From Acetobacter estunensis (lineage in GTDB: Bacteria; Pseudomonadota; Alphaproteobacteria; Acetobacterales; Acetobacteraceae): 45,887 bases of DNA. The translations under genes were made by a program, and so were the position numbers. The stretch is from contig NZ_JAHRDV010000017.1 of assembly GCF_019083805.1 (NCBI RefSeq), positions 1 to 45,887 of the forward strand, written 5' to 3'. The notes under the pieces were generated by a model. That model ran no database searches. It was not told the DNA's origin and saw only the letters and a list, made by a program, of their open reading frames with translations. This document shows, in pieces, positions 15,181 to 24,600 of this stretch; position 1 is the stretch's first letter; every line of letters begins with the position of its first letter.

Positions 15181-15948
15181 ATGGATAATACTCGTCGACC
15201 CATTGCCATCGTAACGGGCGCAAGCCGAGGATTGGGGCGTTCCACCGCTCTTGCTCTCGCGAGAAACGGCGTTGATATCATTGGCACTTACCGTTCACGC
15301 AAAACGGACGCCGACACCGTTGCCGAAGAAATCTGGCGGTGCGGACGCAAAGCCGTGATGCTTCCTCTGGATACCGGTAAGATCAAAACATTTTCGGCAT
15401 TCCGGGACCGTATCCAGGACACCCTGCGGACCCATTGGCAGCGGGAACACTTCAACTATCTCGTGAATAATGCCGGGATCGGAATTCACGCACCCTTCGC
15501 CACCACGACCGAAGCGGACTTCGATGAACTCGTGAACGTGCATTTCAAAGGCGTATTCTTTTTGACACAGAACCTTCTGCCTTTACTCAAGGATGGTGGT
15601 CGGATCGTAAATGTGTCTTCCGGCCTCACACGCTTCAGTCTGGCAGGATATTCCGCCTATGCGGCCATGAAGGGCGCCATTGAAGTGCTGACACGGTATT
15701 TGGCAAAAGAACTGGGCGCGAATGGCATTACCGTAAACACGATCGCACCGGGAGCGATCGAGACCGATTTCGGCGGCGGCGCTGTCCGCGACAACAAGGA
15801 AATCAATAATCTAATTGCCAGTGTCACCGCTCTGGGACGGGCAGGCATGCCTGACGATATCGGGCCGGCTGTGGCCGCCATACTGTCCGAGGATAACCAT
15901 TGGATGACTGGACAGCGCGTCGAAGTCTCCGGGGGCATGTTCGTATAA
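15181..15948 (+). CDS. Short-chain dehydrogenase/reductase (classical SDR)
   Basis: The 255-aa NAD(P)-dependent oxidoreductase has the Rossmann motif TGASRGLG at 12-19, NNAG at 96-99, the catalytic serine at 147 and YxxxK at Tyr160/Lys164. The end (TGQRVEVSGGMFV) is typical of FabG-like SDRs. An arginine-rich segment after the second strand (TYRSRKTDA) suggests NADPH preference (inference). The ATG at 15181 has GGAG seven bases upstream; a GTG 12 bases earlier is less likely. It is a single-gene unit with a palindromic operator before it and a terminator after it. Substrate unknown; detoxification of a ketone or quinone under a ligand-responsive repressor is plausible. Confidence 0.9.
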   Translation: MDNTRRPIAIVTGASRGLGRSTALALARNGVDIIGTYRSRKTDADTVAEEIWRCGRKAVMLPLDTGKIKTFSAFRDRIQDTLRTHWQREHFNYLVNNAGIGIHAPFATTTEADFDELVNVHFKGVFFLTQNLLPLLKDGGRIVNVSSGLTRFSLAGYSAYAAMKGAIEVLTRYLAKELGANGITVNTIAPGAIETDFGGGAVRDNKEINNLIASVTALGRAGMPDDIGPAVAAILSEDNHWMTGQRVEVSGGMFV

Positions 15949-15969
15949 CACTTGCTCCCACCGCAGAAG

Positions 15970-16004
15970 GACCACGTATTAGGCACCGGATGCGTGGTCT
16001 TTTG
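15970..16004 (+). terminator. Intrinsic terminator of the SDR gene
   Basis: GACCACG at 15970-15976 pairs with CGTGGTC at 15993-15999, followed by TTTT. It lies 22 bases after the SDR stop codon. Confidence 0.75.
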
Positions 16005-16006
16005 CT

Positions 16007-16306
16007 GTGACGGTGTCTGGATCGACTATTGTGCCAGAGGCCTATATCGCGTGGAAAAATCAGCTCTCCCAAAACTGGAAAATATGGAAATTCTACAACT
16101 CCCATCTTGTTCCGGAAGTGCGTGAAATCAACAGACGCTTACTTCCGACAACAGCCCTACAGGCTGTGCGTGAACTTGCCGAATGGGCTGAAATCCAGAA
16201 ACGGCAGAATTATCGGTCACCAATTGATCTCTGCAATGCTGGTTGGCGGCCGGGGTGGGTGCTTGAACTTCTCTTACAAGGAAAGCTCACGCCCGGCTTG
16301 AAATGA
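16007..16306 (+). CDS. Possible small hypothetical protein
   Basis: This open frame of 99 aa starts with GTG at 16007, directly after the SDR terminator, and has no convincing Shine-Dalgarno. It is rich in Trp, Leu and Asn and looks helical. Internal GTG codons could be later starts. The composition looks protein-like rather than random, but no family is recognised; it may be a decayed gene. It ends just before a strong hairpin. Confidence 0.35.
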   Translation: MTVSGSTIVPEAYIAWKNQLSQNWKIWKFYNSHLVPEVREINRRLLPTTALQAVRELAEWAEIQKRQNYRSPIDLCNAGWRPGWVLELLLQGKLTPGLK

Positions 16307-16329
16307 AAATCCACTTTATCCCGAAGTAT

Positions 16330-16361
16330 AAGGGGCGACACACGCATGTGCATCGCCCCTT
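16330..16361. terminator. Strong hairpin, probable terminator
   Basis: AAGGGGCGA at 16330-16338 pairs perfectly with TCGCCCCTT at 16353-16361. The flanks are only weakly T-rich, so termination is inferred mainly from position, after the 16007 reading frame. Confidence 0.5.
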
Positions 16362-16449
16362 GAAAATCGTGGTCGGTATGCCTTACTCTGAAGCCAAGGA
16401 CCGGGGGCATCCGGCTAAAGATAACCCCCGGCCCGGTGGTTAGAAGTGA

Positions 16450-16557
16450 CTATTCGGAGAGGCCCTTCAGGACGGCAGCCACCGCCTGAAGGGCCTTCTT
16501 CGTTTTACGAAGAACCCGCTTTAGCCACTTCCGGTCCACCACGATCACGACGATCAT
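16450..16557 (-). CDS. 35-aa hydrophobic-cationic peptide
   Basis: The ATG at 16557 has a GAAGGGA Shine-Dalgarno at good spacing, and the frame ends with TAG at 16450. The peptide begins MIVVIVVDRKWLKRVLRK, a short hydrophobic stretch followed by a helix rich in lysine and arginine, and ends AVAAVLKGLSE. This layout resembles small membrane-active peptides such as type I toxins. An inverted repeat that works as a terminator on the plus strand lies inside the frame. It is downstream of the ParB-like gene in the same orientation. Speculative, but better supported than random by its ribosome site. Confidence 0.4.
   Translation of the reverse strand: MIVVIVVDRKWLKRVLRKTKKALQAVAAVLKGLSE
16461..16510 (+). 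terminator. Intrinsic terminator on the plus strand
   Basis: GGCCCTTCAGG at 16461-16471 pairs perfectly with CCTGAAGGGCC at 16485-16495, followed by TTCTTCGTTTT. It would end plus-strand transcripts coming from the SDR side, antisense to the 35-aa peptide gene. Confidence 0.65.
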
Positions 16558-16587
16558 GGTTTTCCCTTCACAGTAAGGCCAGACGCT

Positions 16588-16735
16588 GCGGCCCCCGAAG
16601 CGCCATGGCCGACCACGATTGATGGGGGCCGCGACACCGCGCGCATGGTCTCACGCGATGTTTCGCCGCTCCGGCTCGTCAGGCGGCCCCGAAATGCTCT
16701 GATAGCATGTCACGGACGGGCGCACAGCCCGTCCG
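16588..16735. other. Two further strong hairpins
   Basis: GCGGCCCCC (16588-16596) pairs with GGGGGCCGC (16624-16632), and CGGACGGGC (16713-16721) pairs with GCCCGTCCG (16727-16735, 5-base loop). The second lies 15 bases after the ParB-like stop codon on the minus strand and could end that transcript, although no T run follows. No coding sequence other than the 35-aa peptide is seen between 16307 and 16750. Confidence 0.5.
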
Positions 16736-16750
16736 CATTGCGATGTCCCC

Positions 16751-18663
16751 TTACACCATCACCACCTCGAAGTGATCGGGCATGGCGCGCGCCAGTTCGG
16801 CCAATTCGCGCGGAATGCGCGGATCGGCCGGGCGTTCGGAAAGAGGCGCTGCGGGGGGCTCTTCGTCTGTTTCGGGCTCGTCTGCAGGCGCTACGGCCTC
16901 GACCGGTGCCAGATCTTCACTCACTTCCCCGCCTTCGATCTCCTCGCCGAGATCCTCGTTCTCGGCGACGTCCTCGTCCTGCTCATCCTCGGCCTGAAGT
17001 TTCGCTCGCGCGGCCGCGCTTTTGGCCTTTCGCGCCAGTTCTTCCTTCCAAGCGGCGATCCCTTCCCCGAAACCCGCCGCCTCGGGCACCCAGCGGCCTT
17101 CGCCGACGTGGCCCATCAGCGCCTCGCGCATGGCCTTGCCGGTCGGCTTTTCTTCCAGCCCCTCGGCCTTCACCGCCTTTGTGATGCCCGGCTTGCTATA
17201 GGTCTTGAGGAACGCCTCAAAGGCCATGTTCGGCATGTGCGCGTCCGCGCCGAACAGCACGCCGAGAAGCTGCGCCGGCAGACCGCTGCCGCTGTGCATG
17301 CTCACCTCGCAGTTCATGAAGCTGCCGAGCACCTCGAGCGCGGCCTCACGCAGTGTAGCCGGATCGCGCACCAGCACGCCCTCGGGAAACACGCGGCCGA
17401 CCGCCCGCTCGCGCGCGGACACGCCGCCATACGGATCGTAGGTGTGATCGCCATCGACCTTCACGTTGTTCGCGCTGAGCGCCAGCAGGAACGCGCCCAC
17501 CAGATCCCACGGATCCACGCGTCCTCGCCCGCACCTGCGAGCGCCTCGCGCAGCGCCTGTGTGCGGACCTCGCCGATCAGCTTCAGGCCCGTCCCCGAAA
17601 TGTCGGGCCGCTCCTTTGGCGCGGTCGAGGCCGGAACGATCGTGACATTGAGCGATCCGTTCACGCCCTCCTCTCCCGCACGCGCGGCGAGCGCGCGCAT
17701 GTGGCCGGTCTTGATCTCCAGCGTGCCTGGACTGACCCAGACGACCGGAATATCGCTCTTCAGAACGCTCTCCCAGGTGCTGACCCGTCGATAACCTTCG
17801 GGGGCAATTCCCGAGCCATACTCACCGCATTCCAGCATTTCCGCGCCGTCCGGCTTCGTCTTTTCCGCCCAGAGCTTTTGCGCCCTGAACATGGCCGGAA
17901 AGCTGGTGCAGTAGCGATTATCCTGATCGCCCTGCCCGAACAGATCCTCTTCCCAGACGACACCCGCTTCTTTCGCGGTGGCCTCATCAAACGCGAAATC
18001 GCGTGCATACAGCTCGGTGCGATCGAGCGCCTGCACAAACTCGGACCACTCGAAATACTGGAAATCCTCGGCCGTCATGCGGTAGTCGGTCGGATCGCTC
18101 TTACCCTCTCCGCTTTCCGCCCAGACCTCGGCCCAGACATCACGCTGACGCTCAAGCGGCGTGCGGGCGATTGCGTTGCGTTCGGCAAAGGACGGGCCCA
18201 TGCCCGCGTCGATTGCCGCGATGATCGGCGCGTGCATCTGCGCAAGCAGGGAAAGCCCGCGCAGATAGCCCGGCGTAATCATGAAGGCCCGGCAGATCTC
18301 CGTGTCGCTCGCACCTTTCACGCGCATGTCGAGCACGCCGTTCCACTGATCGGATTCCGACATAGCCTCACGCACGACATTCTCCGCGACAGAGGCCATC
18401 GTATGGCTTTTCTCGTCGCCCTGGCGCACATGCACGTCGATCTCGCCAAGTTTCGCGGCGATGCAGGCGCGCACGCGCCGGTGCCCGGCCACGATCATCA
18501 GGCGGCCGTCCTCAAGCTCGCGCACGCAGGGCGGATGGATCAGCCCCACGGTCTTGATGTTGAGCGCAAGCTGGTGGTCCGCGCGCGGATCAGGGGCGCT
18601 GCGACGCGGATTGTCGGGGTTCACGACAAGCGTTTTCGGGTCCACACGACGAAGTTCCGTCAT
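16751..18663 (-). pseudogene. Long ParB-like partition/nuclease-fold protein, frameshifted
   Basis: A protein of about 637 aa is split by one missing base. From the ATG at 18663 (AGGAG six bases upstream; the ATG at 18669 lies too close to it) residues 1-110 form a ParB/Srx-type domain with GHRRVRAC at 60-67 and the ENVVRE segment, followed by a KorB-like helical region. The frame then continues, after a shift near 17515-17517, as DPWDLVGAFLLALSANNVKV and ends in an acidic, proline-rich tail. Restoring one G (GCGTGGGATCCG) joins both parts. The 400-aa first part alone would end at 17461. ParB-like proteins of this length accompany leading-region genes (compare YubM of F). Decay or a sequencing error is possible. 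Confidence 0.8.
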
Positions 18664-18722
18664 GGTCATCTCCTTGATCTCAGGGCTGCGAGGCTGGCTT
18701 TTTTCTCTGCCTCATGCTTTCC

Positions 18723-18850
18723 GCGACGGCGCAGACGGCTGGCCGGGGCAAGGGCGCGCGTGCGCGGCCCCGGAACGGGGCGCACCCTTGCGGCGGACAG
18801 ACGGCCTGTGGCGCGTCCCTTCCTCCCCTGCCCTTCTTCGTCCTCTTATT
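18723..18850 (-). promoter_or_regulatory. Hairpin leader element 4
   Basis: GCAAGGGCGCGC (18748-18759) pairs with GCGCACCCTTGC (18780-18791) except for one G-U pair, inside a larger GC-rich fold. The block from GCGACGGCGCAGACGGCTGG to the pyrimidine tail is nearly identical to element 5 at 21481. It precedes the ParB-like gene. Confidence 0.7.
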
Positions 18851-19197
18851 CTCTGCGCTGTGAGCGTCCCGATGTCACATGCTTGAAAACAGCTTGCAGC
18901 ACATTCAAGAAATAAAGGTTTCTGGAAAGACGTTTCAAAACAAGCAACACAAGAAATACGTTTTTGAAATACGTGTATCTACGTTGCTTTTATGTGGACT
19001 TTTTGTATTGGGTTGAGTCTGCTGACCAAACGTAGCCCTACATCGACTTGACCGGAATAACCAATCCCGTCAGCATTCAGATGGTAATCACCATCCGAAT
19101 GCTGGCCTTACCGAGCACAACCGATATTCACCTGCGCGAAGAGTATCGTCAAAAAATGACAGTTCGACGCATTCAATCGCCTATGGGGAAGTTGTTT
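18851..19197. other. AT-rich intergenic region with one hairpin
   Basis: No gene is convincing here. A 15-bp stem with one mismatch and a 4-base loop (19071-19085 with 19090-19104) stands out; it lacks a T run. The composition is clearly more AT-rich than the flanking backbone, consistent with inserted DNA. Confidence 0.45.
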
Positions 19198-19677
19198 TTA
19201 TGCACTCTGGTTTCCGTCTACACTTTTGTTAGTCGGTGAAGAAAACAGTTTTGCAATCAGTTCTTGTTCACTATTTCCATCGTTAATGTTGGAAACAGCT
19301 TGCGCGCCCTGCGCAGTAGTGCTGCCGGAAGCTGTATAAAGGGTGAGGCTTGACGAAGATGATGTCAGATCGGTCTCAAGGTCTCCGTTGACCGTTATGG
19401 CTCCTTTTATCTTCGAGGCAGGCACTCCATTGATCACGTCGCCCGCGCTGTCAGGAACATACCGATCGCCTTCAGGGATGAGAACGATCGGGCCGTCAGA
19501 GTTGTAGACAGAAGTGGACGATGTTGATGAGACATCCAATATCGTTGCAGCACCATTTGCATAAGAAGATGTTACGGATGCGTTCGACGTCGATGAGGTG
19601 GTGGTTGTCGGTTTGATCAAGCCAAGATCAGCAGAAAGCCTGATCACGCTTAATTCGCCTGATAAATCAATGTTCAT
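19198..19677 (-). CDS. Ser/Thr-rich hypothetical protein
   Basis: The 159-aa protein starts at the ATG at 19677 with a GGAG Shine-Dalgarno. It is very rich in serine, threonine and asparagine (TTTTSSTSNASVTSSY and SSTSSTSVYNS), with short hydrophobic strands and no cysteine. It has no classical signal peptide. The composition resembles repeat-containing surface or secreted proteins, but I recognise no domain and no secretion genes are nearby. It lies in an AT-richer segment between two backbone operons and beside an IS66 remnant, suggesting acquired DNA. Confidence 0.6.
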   Translation of the reverse strand: MNIDLSGELSVIRLSADLGLIKPTTTTSSTSNASVTSSYANGAATILDVSSTSSTSVYNSDGPIVLIPEGDRYVPDSAGDVINGVPASKIKGAITVNGDLETDLTSSSSSLTLYTASGSTTAQGAQAVSNINDGNSEQELIAKLFSSPTNKSVDGNQSA

Positions 19678-19874
19678 CGTCTAGCTCCGGATGAATGCTC
19701 TGTATGCCGATCGAACTACGGGCAATTTTCTGTCTGCAATCATTTTTTAGAGTAAAGATATATAAGACGTTAATGCGAAGCCTCTCGGGTGATCGCATTT
19801 CGAATATGTTATATTCGAGGTATTCTTCACATTCTCAATAAACAGAGATTGTTCCGTGGTGAATTTATATATTT

Positions 19875-20036
19875 CTAATTTGCAGAGCCTTTTGTCTGTT
19901 CGGCGCGCATTATTTCCTGAATCATGAGGGTGAGAGAGTCCATTCCCTTGCGCAGATCGGTGTAACCCAGTGGGACATGGATACGCATTTTGGGAGGCAG
20001 GCTGATTACGGTGAAGTGTCCAGCGCATTGGCCAGA
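19875..20036 (-). pseudogene. IS66-family TnpB (Orf2) fragment
   Basis: On the minus strand the frame ending at 19875 reads GHFTVISLPPKMRIHVPLGY and then TDLRKGMDSLTLMIQEI, which matches the start of IS66 accessory protein TnpB (the TDMRKGFDGLA motif). A stop follows 37 residues after its internal ATG (19988), and no other IS66 gene is present. It is a leftover of an insertion. The rest of 19678-20042 shows nothing codable. Confidence 0.65.
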
Positions 20037-20042
20037 GGGTTT

Positions 20043-20708
20043 TCACAGCGCCAGTGAGAGTGTGGCTGTGTTCATCTGCTTCATCAGCGGCGTTGCGTCG
20101 TATTCGTGCCCGGACACCTGCGCCCGATTGAAGATCCGCCGTTCGTCGAGATACTGGTAGGAAAACATGATGGCGGCGTCGTGCATGTTGCTCAGAGGCG
20201 AAAGCGTCCAATGGAGCCGCTCCCCGACATGCGCGGGGGCGTGCTCTGCGAGGCTTTCGCTGAGCCCGGTCAGTTCCTTGCGACGCCATGCGTCATCCAG
20301 CGTCTGCGGGTCGGGAACGCTCAGCGTCATGGAGCACGCAAGGTGCCTGCCAAGAACCTCTGGCGGCACGGCCGCCTCCACGACGCTGCGGTAGCGGCGA
20401 ATAAACGTCTCGGCCTGTGTGTCACGGCTTCCAGATAGGCGCAGGCAGCCGCTTTCGCACCACGCCGCGTTCTCGACGACGGTTCGCATGATCGTAGATT
20501 TCTGCCCCGAGGCCATCAGAGACCAGCTGCGCATCCGGATCTCCACAACCCGGTTGCCTCGATACTGGCTGGTGGTGACATTATTATCGCCGCCCAGTTC
20601 GAAAAGCAGGAACTGGTCGTCGAAAAGCCGGGTCTGGGGAAAGGCCTCGCGCAACGTCTCGATCGGGAAGCGTACGGCGACGGCATCGTAAGCGATACGA
20701 TGGGACAT
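20043..20708 (-). CDS. Conserved plasmid protein of unknown function
   Basis: The 221-aa protein starts at the ATG at 20708 (GGAA upstream). It looks like a mixed alpha/beta fold with several aromatic-rich strands and no signal peptide, membrane span or recognisable catalytic motif. It is the last of three genes behind leader element 5, 45 bp after its neighbour. Function unknown. Confidence 0.7.
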   Translation of the reverse strand: MSHRIAYDAVAVRFPIETLREAFPQTRLFDDQFLLFELGGDNNVTTSQYRGNRVVEIRMRSWSLMASGQKSTIMRTVVENAAWCESGCLRLSGSRDTQAETFIRRYRSVVEAAVPPEVLGRHLACSMTLSVPDPQTLDDAWRRKELTGLSESLAEHAPAHVGERLHWTLSPLSNMHDAAIMFSYQYLDERRIFNRAQVSGHEYDATPLMKQMNTATLSLAL

Positions 20709-20753
20709 GATCTGTATTCCTGTTGTGAAAATGAGGGACTGTCGGCGGCACGC

Positions 20754-21278
20754 TCAGCGCAGGACAAACCAGTGCCGGTGCCACTCGGCCGTGGGATCGG
20801 CCGCGTTGATCCCGTCAGCGATGCGCTGCGCCAGGGCGTGTGTCGGCACCGGTTCGGACAGTTCGTGCGCGAGCGTGCCGTCCACGACGATCCACCACCC
20901 CGCGTGCTGTCCGTATGCCTGCGGATCGCGGGCAAGCTGCCAGGGCTGGGCGTCGATGGGAGGCGCGGGCGCGAGTGGTTCCACCTGCTCGGCGCACGAT
21001 CCCGGCACGGCCTTTTCCACACCCGCCCGGAAGCGACGGCGAACCTCCTGATCGCGATCATGGACGCTCGGCCGTGCCGGGCCATTGATCGCCCGCACCA
21101 CGTCATCGAGCAGACGCTCGCGCACGTTGTCCACGAGATCGTCAGGGGCGACCGAGATGGACACCAGATAGCCATCCCGCGCGGCCTCGCGAACGTCGGG
21201 TGGGAAATGGCTGAACGTGCCCTCGAACACGCGCGTGAGCACGCCTTCGAGAGCGGTTGCGGTCATCGGATCAGTCAT
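20754..21278 (-). CDS. Conserved plasmid protein of unknown function
   Basis: The 174-aa protein starts at the ATG at 21278, overlapping the stop of the upstream small gene by 8 bp, with a GAGG Shine-Dalgarno. Residues 1-90 are helical and acidic (VREAARDGYLVSISVAPDDL), residues 95-115 are proline- and alanine-rich, and the C-terminus has a WWIVVDGTLAHEL strand and ends WHRHWFVLR. No family is recognised. Confidence 0.7.
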   Translation of the reverse strand: MTDPMTATALEGVLTRVFEGTFSHFPPDVREAARDGYLVSISVAPDDLVDNVRERLLDDVVRAINGPARPSVHDRDQEVRRRFRAGVEKAVPGSCAEQVEPLAPAPPIDAQPWQLARDPQAYGQHAGWWIVVDGTLAHELSEPVPTHALAQRIADGINAADPTAEWHRHWFVLR

Positions 21279-21450
21279 CCTCAGACTCCCCATCCATGAC
21301 ACCCAGCTCCCGCAGACGATCGGTATCCTCGAGCCGGACAATCTCGAAATCATCCGACCTGTGCGCGAACTCTCCAGACCTCACCTCTCCCACTGTCGCA
21401 TGGAACCCGTCAGGCCAGATCACGATGTCGTCTCGATGGTGCGCCGTCAT
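21271..21450 (-). CDS. 59-aa acidic plasmid protein
   Basis: The ATG at 21450 has a perfect AAGGAG Shine-Dalgarno eight bases away. The product begins MTAHHRDDIVIWPDGFHATV and ends DGESEDD. It is acidic, with no membrane span. It is the first gene after leader element 5 and overlaps the next gene by 8 bp, so it is very probably translated. Function unknown. Confidence 0.65.
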   Translation of the reverse strand: MTAHHRDDIVIWPDGFHATVGEVRSGEFAHRSDDFEIVRLEDTDRLRELGVMDGESEDD

Positions 21451-21480
21451 TTCTGTTTACTCCTTTCCTTATGCTCTCCG

Positions 21481-21613
21481 GCGACGGCGCAGACGGCTGG
21501 CCGGGGCAAGGGCGCGCCTGCGCGGCCCCGGAACGGGGCGCACCCTTGCGGCGGACGGACGGCCTGTGGCGCGCCCTTCCTCCCCTTCCCTGCCCTTCTT
21601 CTTCCTGCTTTTC
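21481..21613 (-). promoter_or_regulatory. Hairpin leader element 5
   Basis: Nearly identical over about 115 bp to element 4 (18723-18838), including the GCAAGGG stem and the purine tract. It lies between the stop codon of the methylase/helicase gene at 21614 and the 59-aa gene, so it could also mark the end of the long transcript. Confidence 0.7.
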
Positions 21614-24600
21614 TCAGGCCACCTCCTCGACCGGCTCGGTGGTCTCGACCGCGCTGTCGTCATTGGCGGTCGCCTCTTTCAGCGCGGCTTCCTCCTCCTT
21701 GCCCGAGGCCTCGAGATCCGCATCCAGCGCCACCAGCTCGGCCAGCTTCGCCTCGAGATCGCCCGCCTCTGTGAACGGCAGGCCCTGACGCGCGCGATAG
21801 GCTGGCAGGCGACGCTCGGCCTCATCAAAGCTGCGGCGCGCGTTCGCCAGATCGCCGTCCAAGCGGAGTGCTGCGTGCTCGATGCGCGAGATCAGACCCA
21901 GTGGTTTCGTCTCGCGGTCGATCTCGATGTCCACATCGCCTGCGGGCGTGTCGAGAAAGACGCAGGCTTCCACGTCGGGTTTCCCTTTGTTCGTGGAGAA
22001 GAACTGGTTCTCGCGCGCCTCGCACACCACCTCGAAGCCCGCGATGCGGCCCATCACCCAGCGGCCTTCCTGCTTCTCGCGCTCGGCGAGACGGACCTGC
22101 GAGAGGATCCACGCGCCGGCCTTCTCGCGGCTCTCCACCACGCCCCGGTCACGATGCAGCGCGAACGCCTCGCCTTTCGTGGAGACGCGCAGGGCGATCG
22201 CCGCTTCCAGCTTCGGAATGATCGACGTTGCCGTTGCGATGTCGCGCTCCGCGTGCTGGATCTGACGCCGCACGTTGAACTGGTCGTCGTAATGCGCCGC
22301 CTGCAGGCGCTCGAGACGGGCGATGTCGGCTTCCAGCCCTGCTTTCTGGATCAGGCGCATGTCGCCGGACGCCAGCGCCTTGGCCATGGCGAAGTCGTTG
22401 CCCTCGCCGCCCACGTCCTCGATGCGTCGGATCGACCGGTCTCCCGACATCGCCAGACCTATGAAGCGCATTTTCCGCTCAAGGAGCTGCCAGTTGGTCG
22501 CGTCCACCGATCCCTGCTGCGCGTAGGCGTAGATCTGGATTTCCGCGTTCTGGTTGCCCTGTCGCTCGATGCGTCCCTCACGCTGCATGATGTCGGCCAC
22601 CAGCCAGGGCACGTCGAGATGATGCAGGGCGATCAGGCGCTGCTGGGCGTTCACGCCCGTGCCCATCGTGGCCGTCGAGCCGATCAGGATCCGCTTGCGT
22701 CCGGCGTTGAGATCGCCGAACAGCCGCAGTTTCGCGGCCGCCTTGTCGTAATCCTGCATGAAGGCGATCTGCTCGGCCGGCACCCCCATGCGGATCAGTT
22801 CCGAGCGGATCCACACATAGGCCGAAAAGCCGCGCTTGGCCTGCGCGGATTCCGTGCCGAGATCGGAGAAGATCATCTGCACCGCGCCGGGCAGATCGTA
22901 AGGACGCCCCGTGTCGGGGTTGGTGTAGCGGTTGGCCGAGGTCTCCTGCCAGATCGCGAACACCTTGCGGATCATGACGTTGAGCTTCGATCGGTTGTCA
23001 TTGGCCGCGAACGGATCGACAAAACGCAGGTCGATGGCCCCGAAGCGCGCGTCGTTCATCACGCTCAGGATGATGTCGTCGCCCTTCTGCGGACGGCGCG
23101 TGCGCTCCTCAATCGCCTGCATCCGCCATGCGAGCGTCTTCTGAAAAGCCTTGAACTCAACGTGATTGTCGGCGACCACGATCTGGCGCTTGCCGCCCCG
23201 GACCTCGGGCAATCTGACGTATTTGCGCAGCTCGTCGGACTGCACCACGTCGGCGAAGTCGCGATACATCGCGATCAGGTCGGCGACGTTGACGAACTCG
23301 GTAAAGCGCGTGACCGGCTTGTATTGCCCGTTGGGCTGCAGTTCCAGTTCGGTGCGGGTCTCGCCGAAACTGGCCGACCAGGCATCGAACTCATGCAGAT
23401 CGCGCGCTTCCAGGGCGGCAAGGTTCATGTAGCGGCCGACATTCCACAATTCGGCGATCGTGTTGGTGATCGGCGAACCTGACGCCATGATGAGCGGGCG
23501 TGTCGGATCGTTTGCTGACAGGTAGCGGGTTTTCACGAACAGATCCCACGCGCGCTGCGAGCCGTTGGGATCGACGCCGCGCAGGTCCGACTGGTTGGTG
23601 GCGTAGGACAGCTTGCGGAAAAGCTGTGCCTCATCGACAAGAATCTGGTCGATCCCGATCTCGCCCATGTGCAGCAGATCGTCCTTGCGGGTGGCCAGCC
23701 CTTCCAGCTTGGCCTCCATCCCCTCCTTCATGCGCTCGATGCGCTTGCGCGAGATGCGATCGTCCTTGTCGATGTCGGTAAGCAGCGTCTCGTAGGAGGC
23801 GATCTGGCTCTCGATCATACCGCGCTCGAAATCGGCTTCGACGGGAATGAACTTGAAAGCGTCATGGGTGATGATGATCGCGTCCCAGTTCTCCGTGGCC
23901 GCGCGGGCGATGAAACGCTGGCGTTTCGCCTTCACGAAGTTCGTCTCGTCGGCGACCAGAATGCGCGCGGTCGGGTAGAGCATCAGGAACTCTTTCGCCA
24001 TCTGCGCCAGGCAGTGGCCGGGCACGACGATGCACGCCTTGCTGATAAGCCCCAGACGCTTCTGCTCCATCACAGCCGCCGCCATCGAGAAGGTCTTTCC
24101 CGCCCCCACAGCGTGCGCCATGTAGGTGCCGCCCGAGGCGATGATCCGCCAGATCACGCGCTTCTGGTGCGGGCGCAGGGTGATCGCGCTGCTGGCACCG
24201 GGCAGCCGGAGATGCGAGCCGTCGAAGGCGCGGGGCACGAGATTGTTGTAGGTCTCGTTGTAGAGCTTCACGAGACGGTCCGAACGATCGGCGTCCTGCC
24301 ACACCCATGTCTCAAAGGCGCGCTTGATGGCTCCGAGCTTCTCCTTGGCCGCCTCGGTCTCCTGTGTGTTCAGCGTGCGCCGGTCGCTCCCGTTCTCATC
24401 CTTCCAGTGATCCCAGATCTTGGGGATGGACTGCGTGAGCGCGTCGTCGAGCAGTTCGGCTGCGTTCCGCCGCTCCGTGCCCCAGACGGACGTCGCCTCG
24501 GCCTTGCCCACGAACGGGGCGCGGTCGATGCTCCAGCACGCGACCGAGGCCGTGTGATGGATCGTGGTCTGCACGCCCATCACCTCGGAGACGAAGGCTT

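Noticed and set aside
16772..18915. Plus-strand open frames of 340 and 404 codons over the ParB-like gene
   Set aside because: Same reason: antisense shadows. The minus strand shows ParB motifs and a ribosome site.
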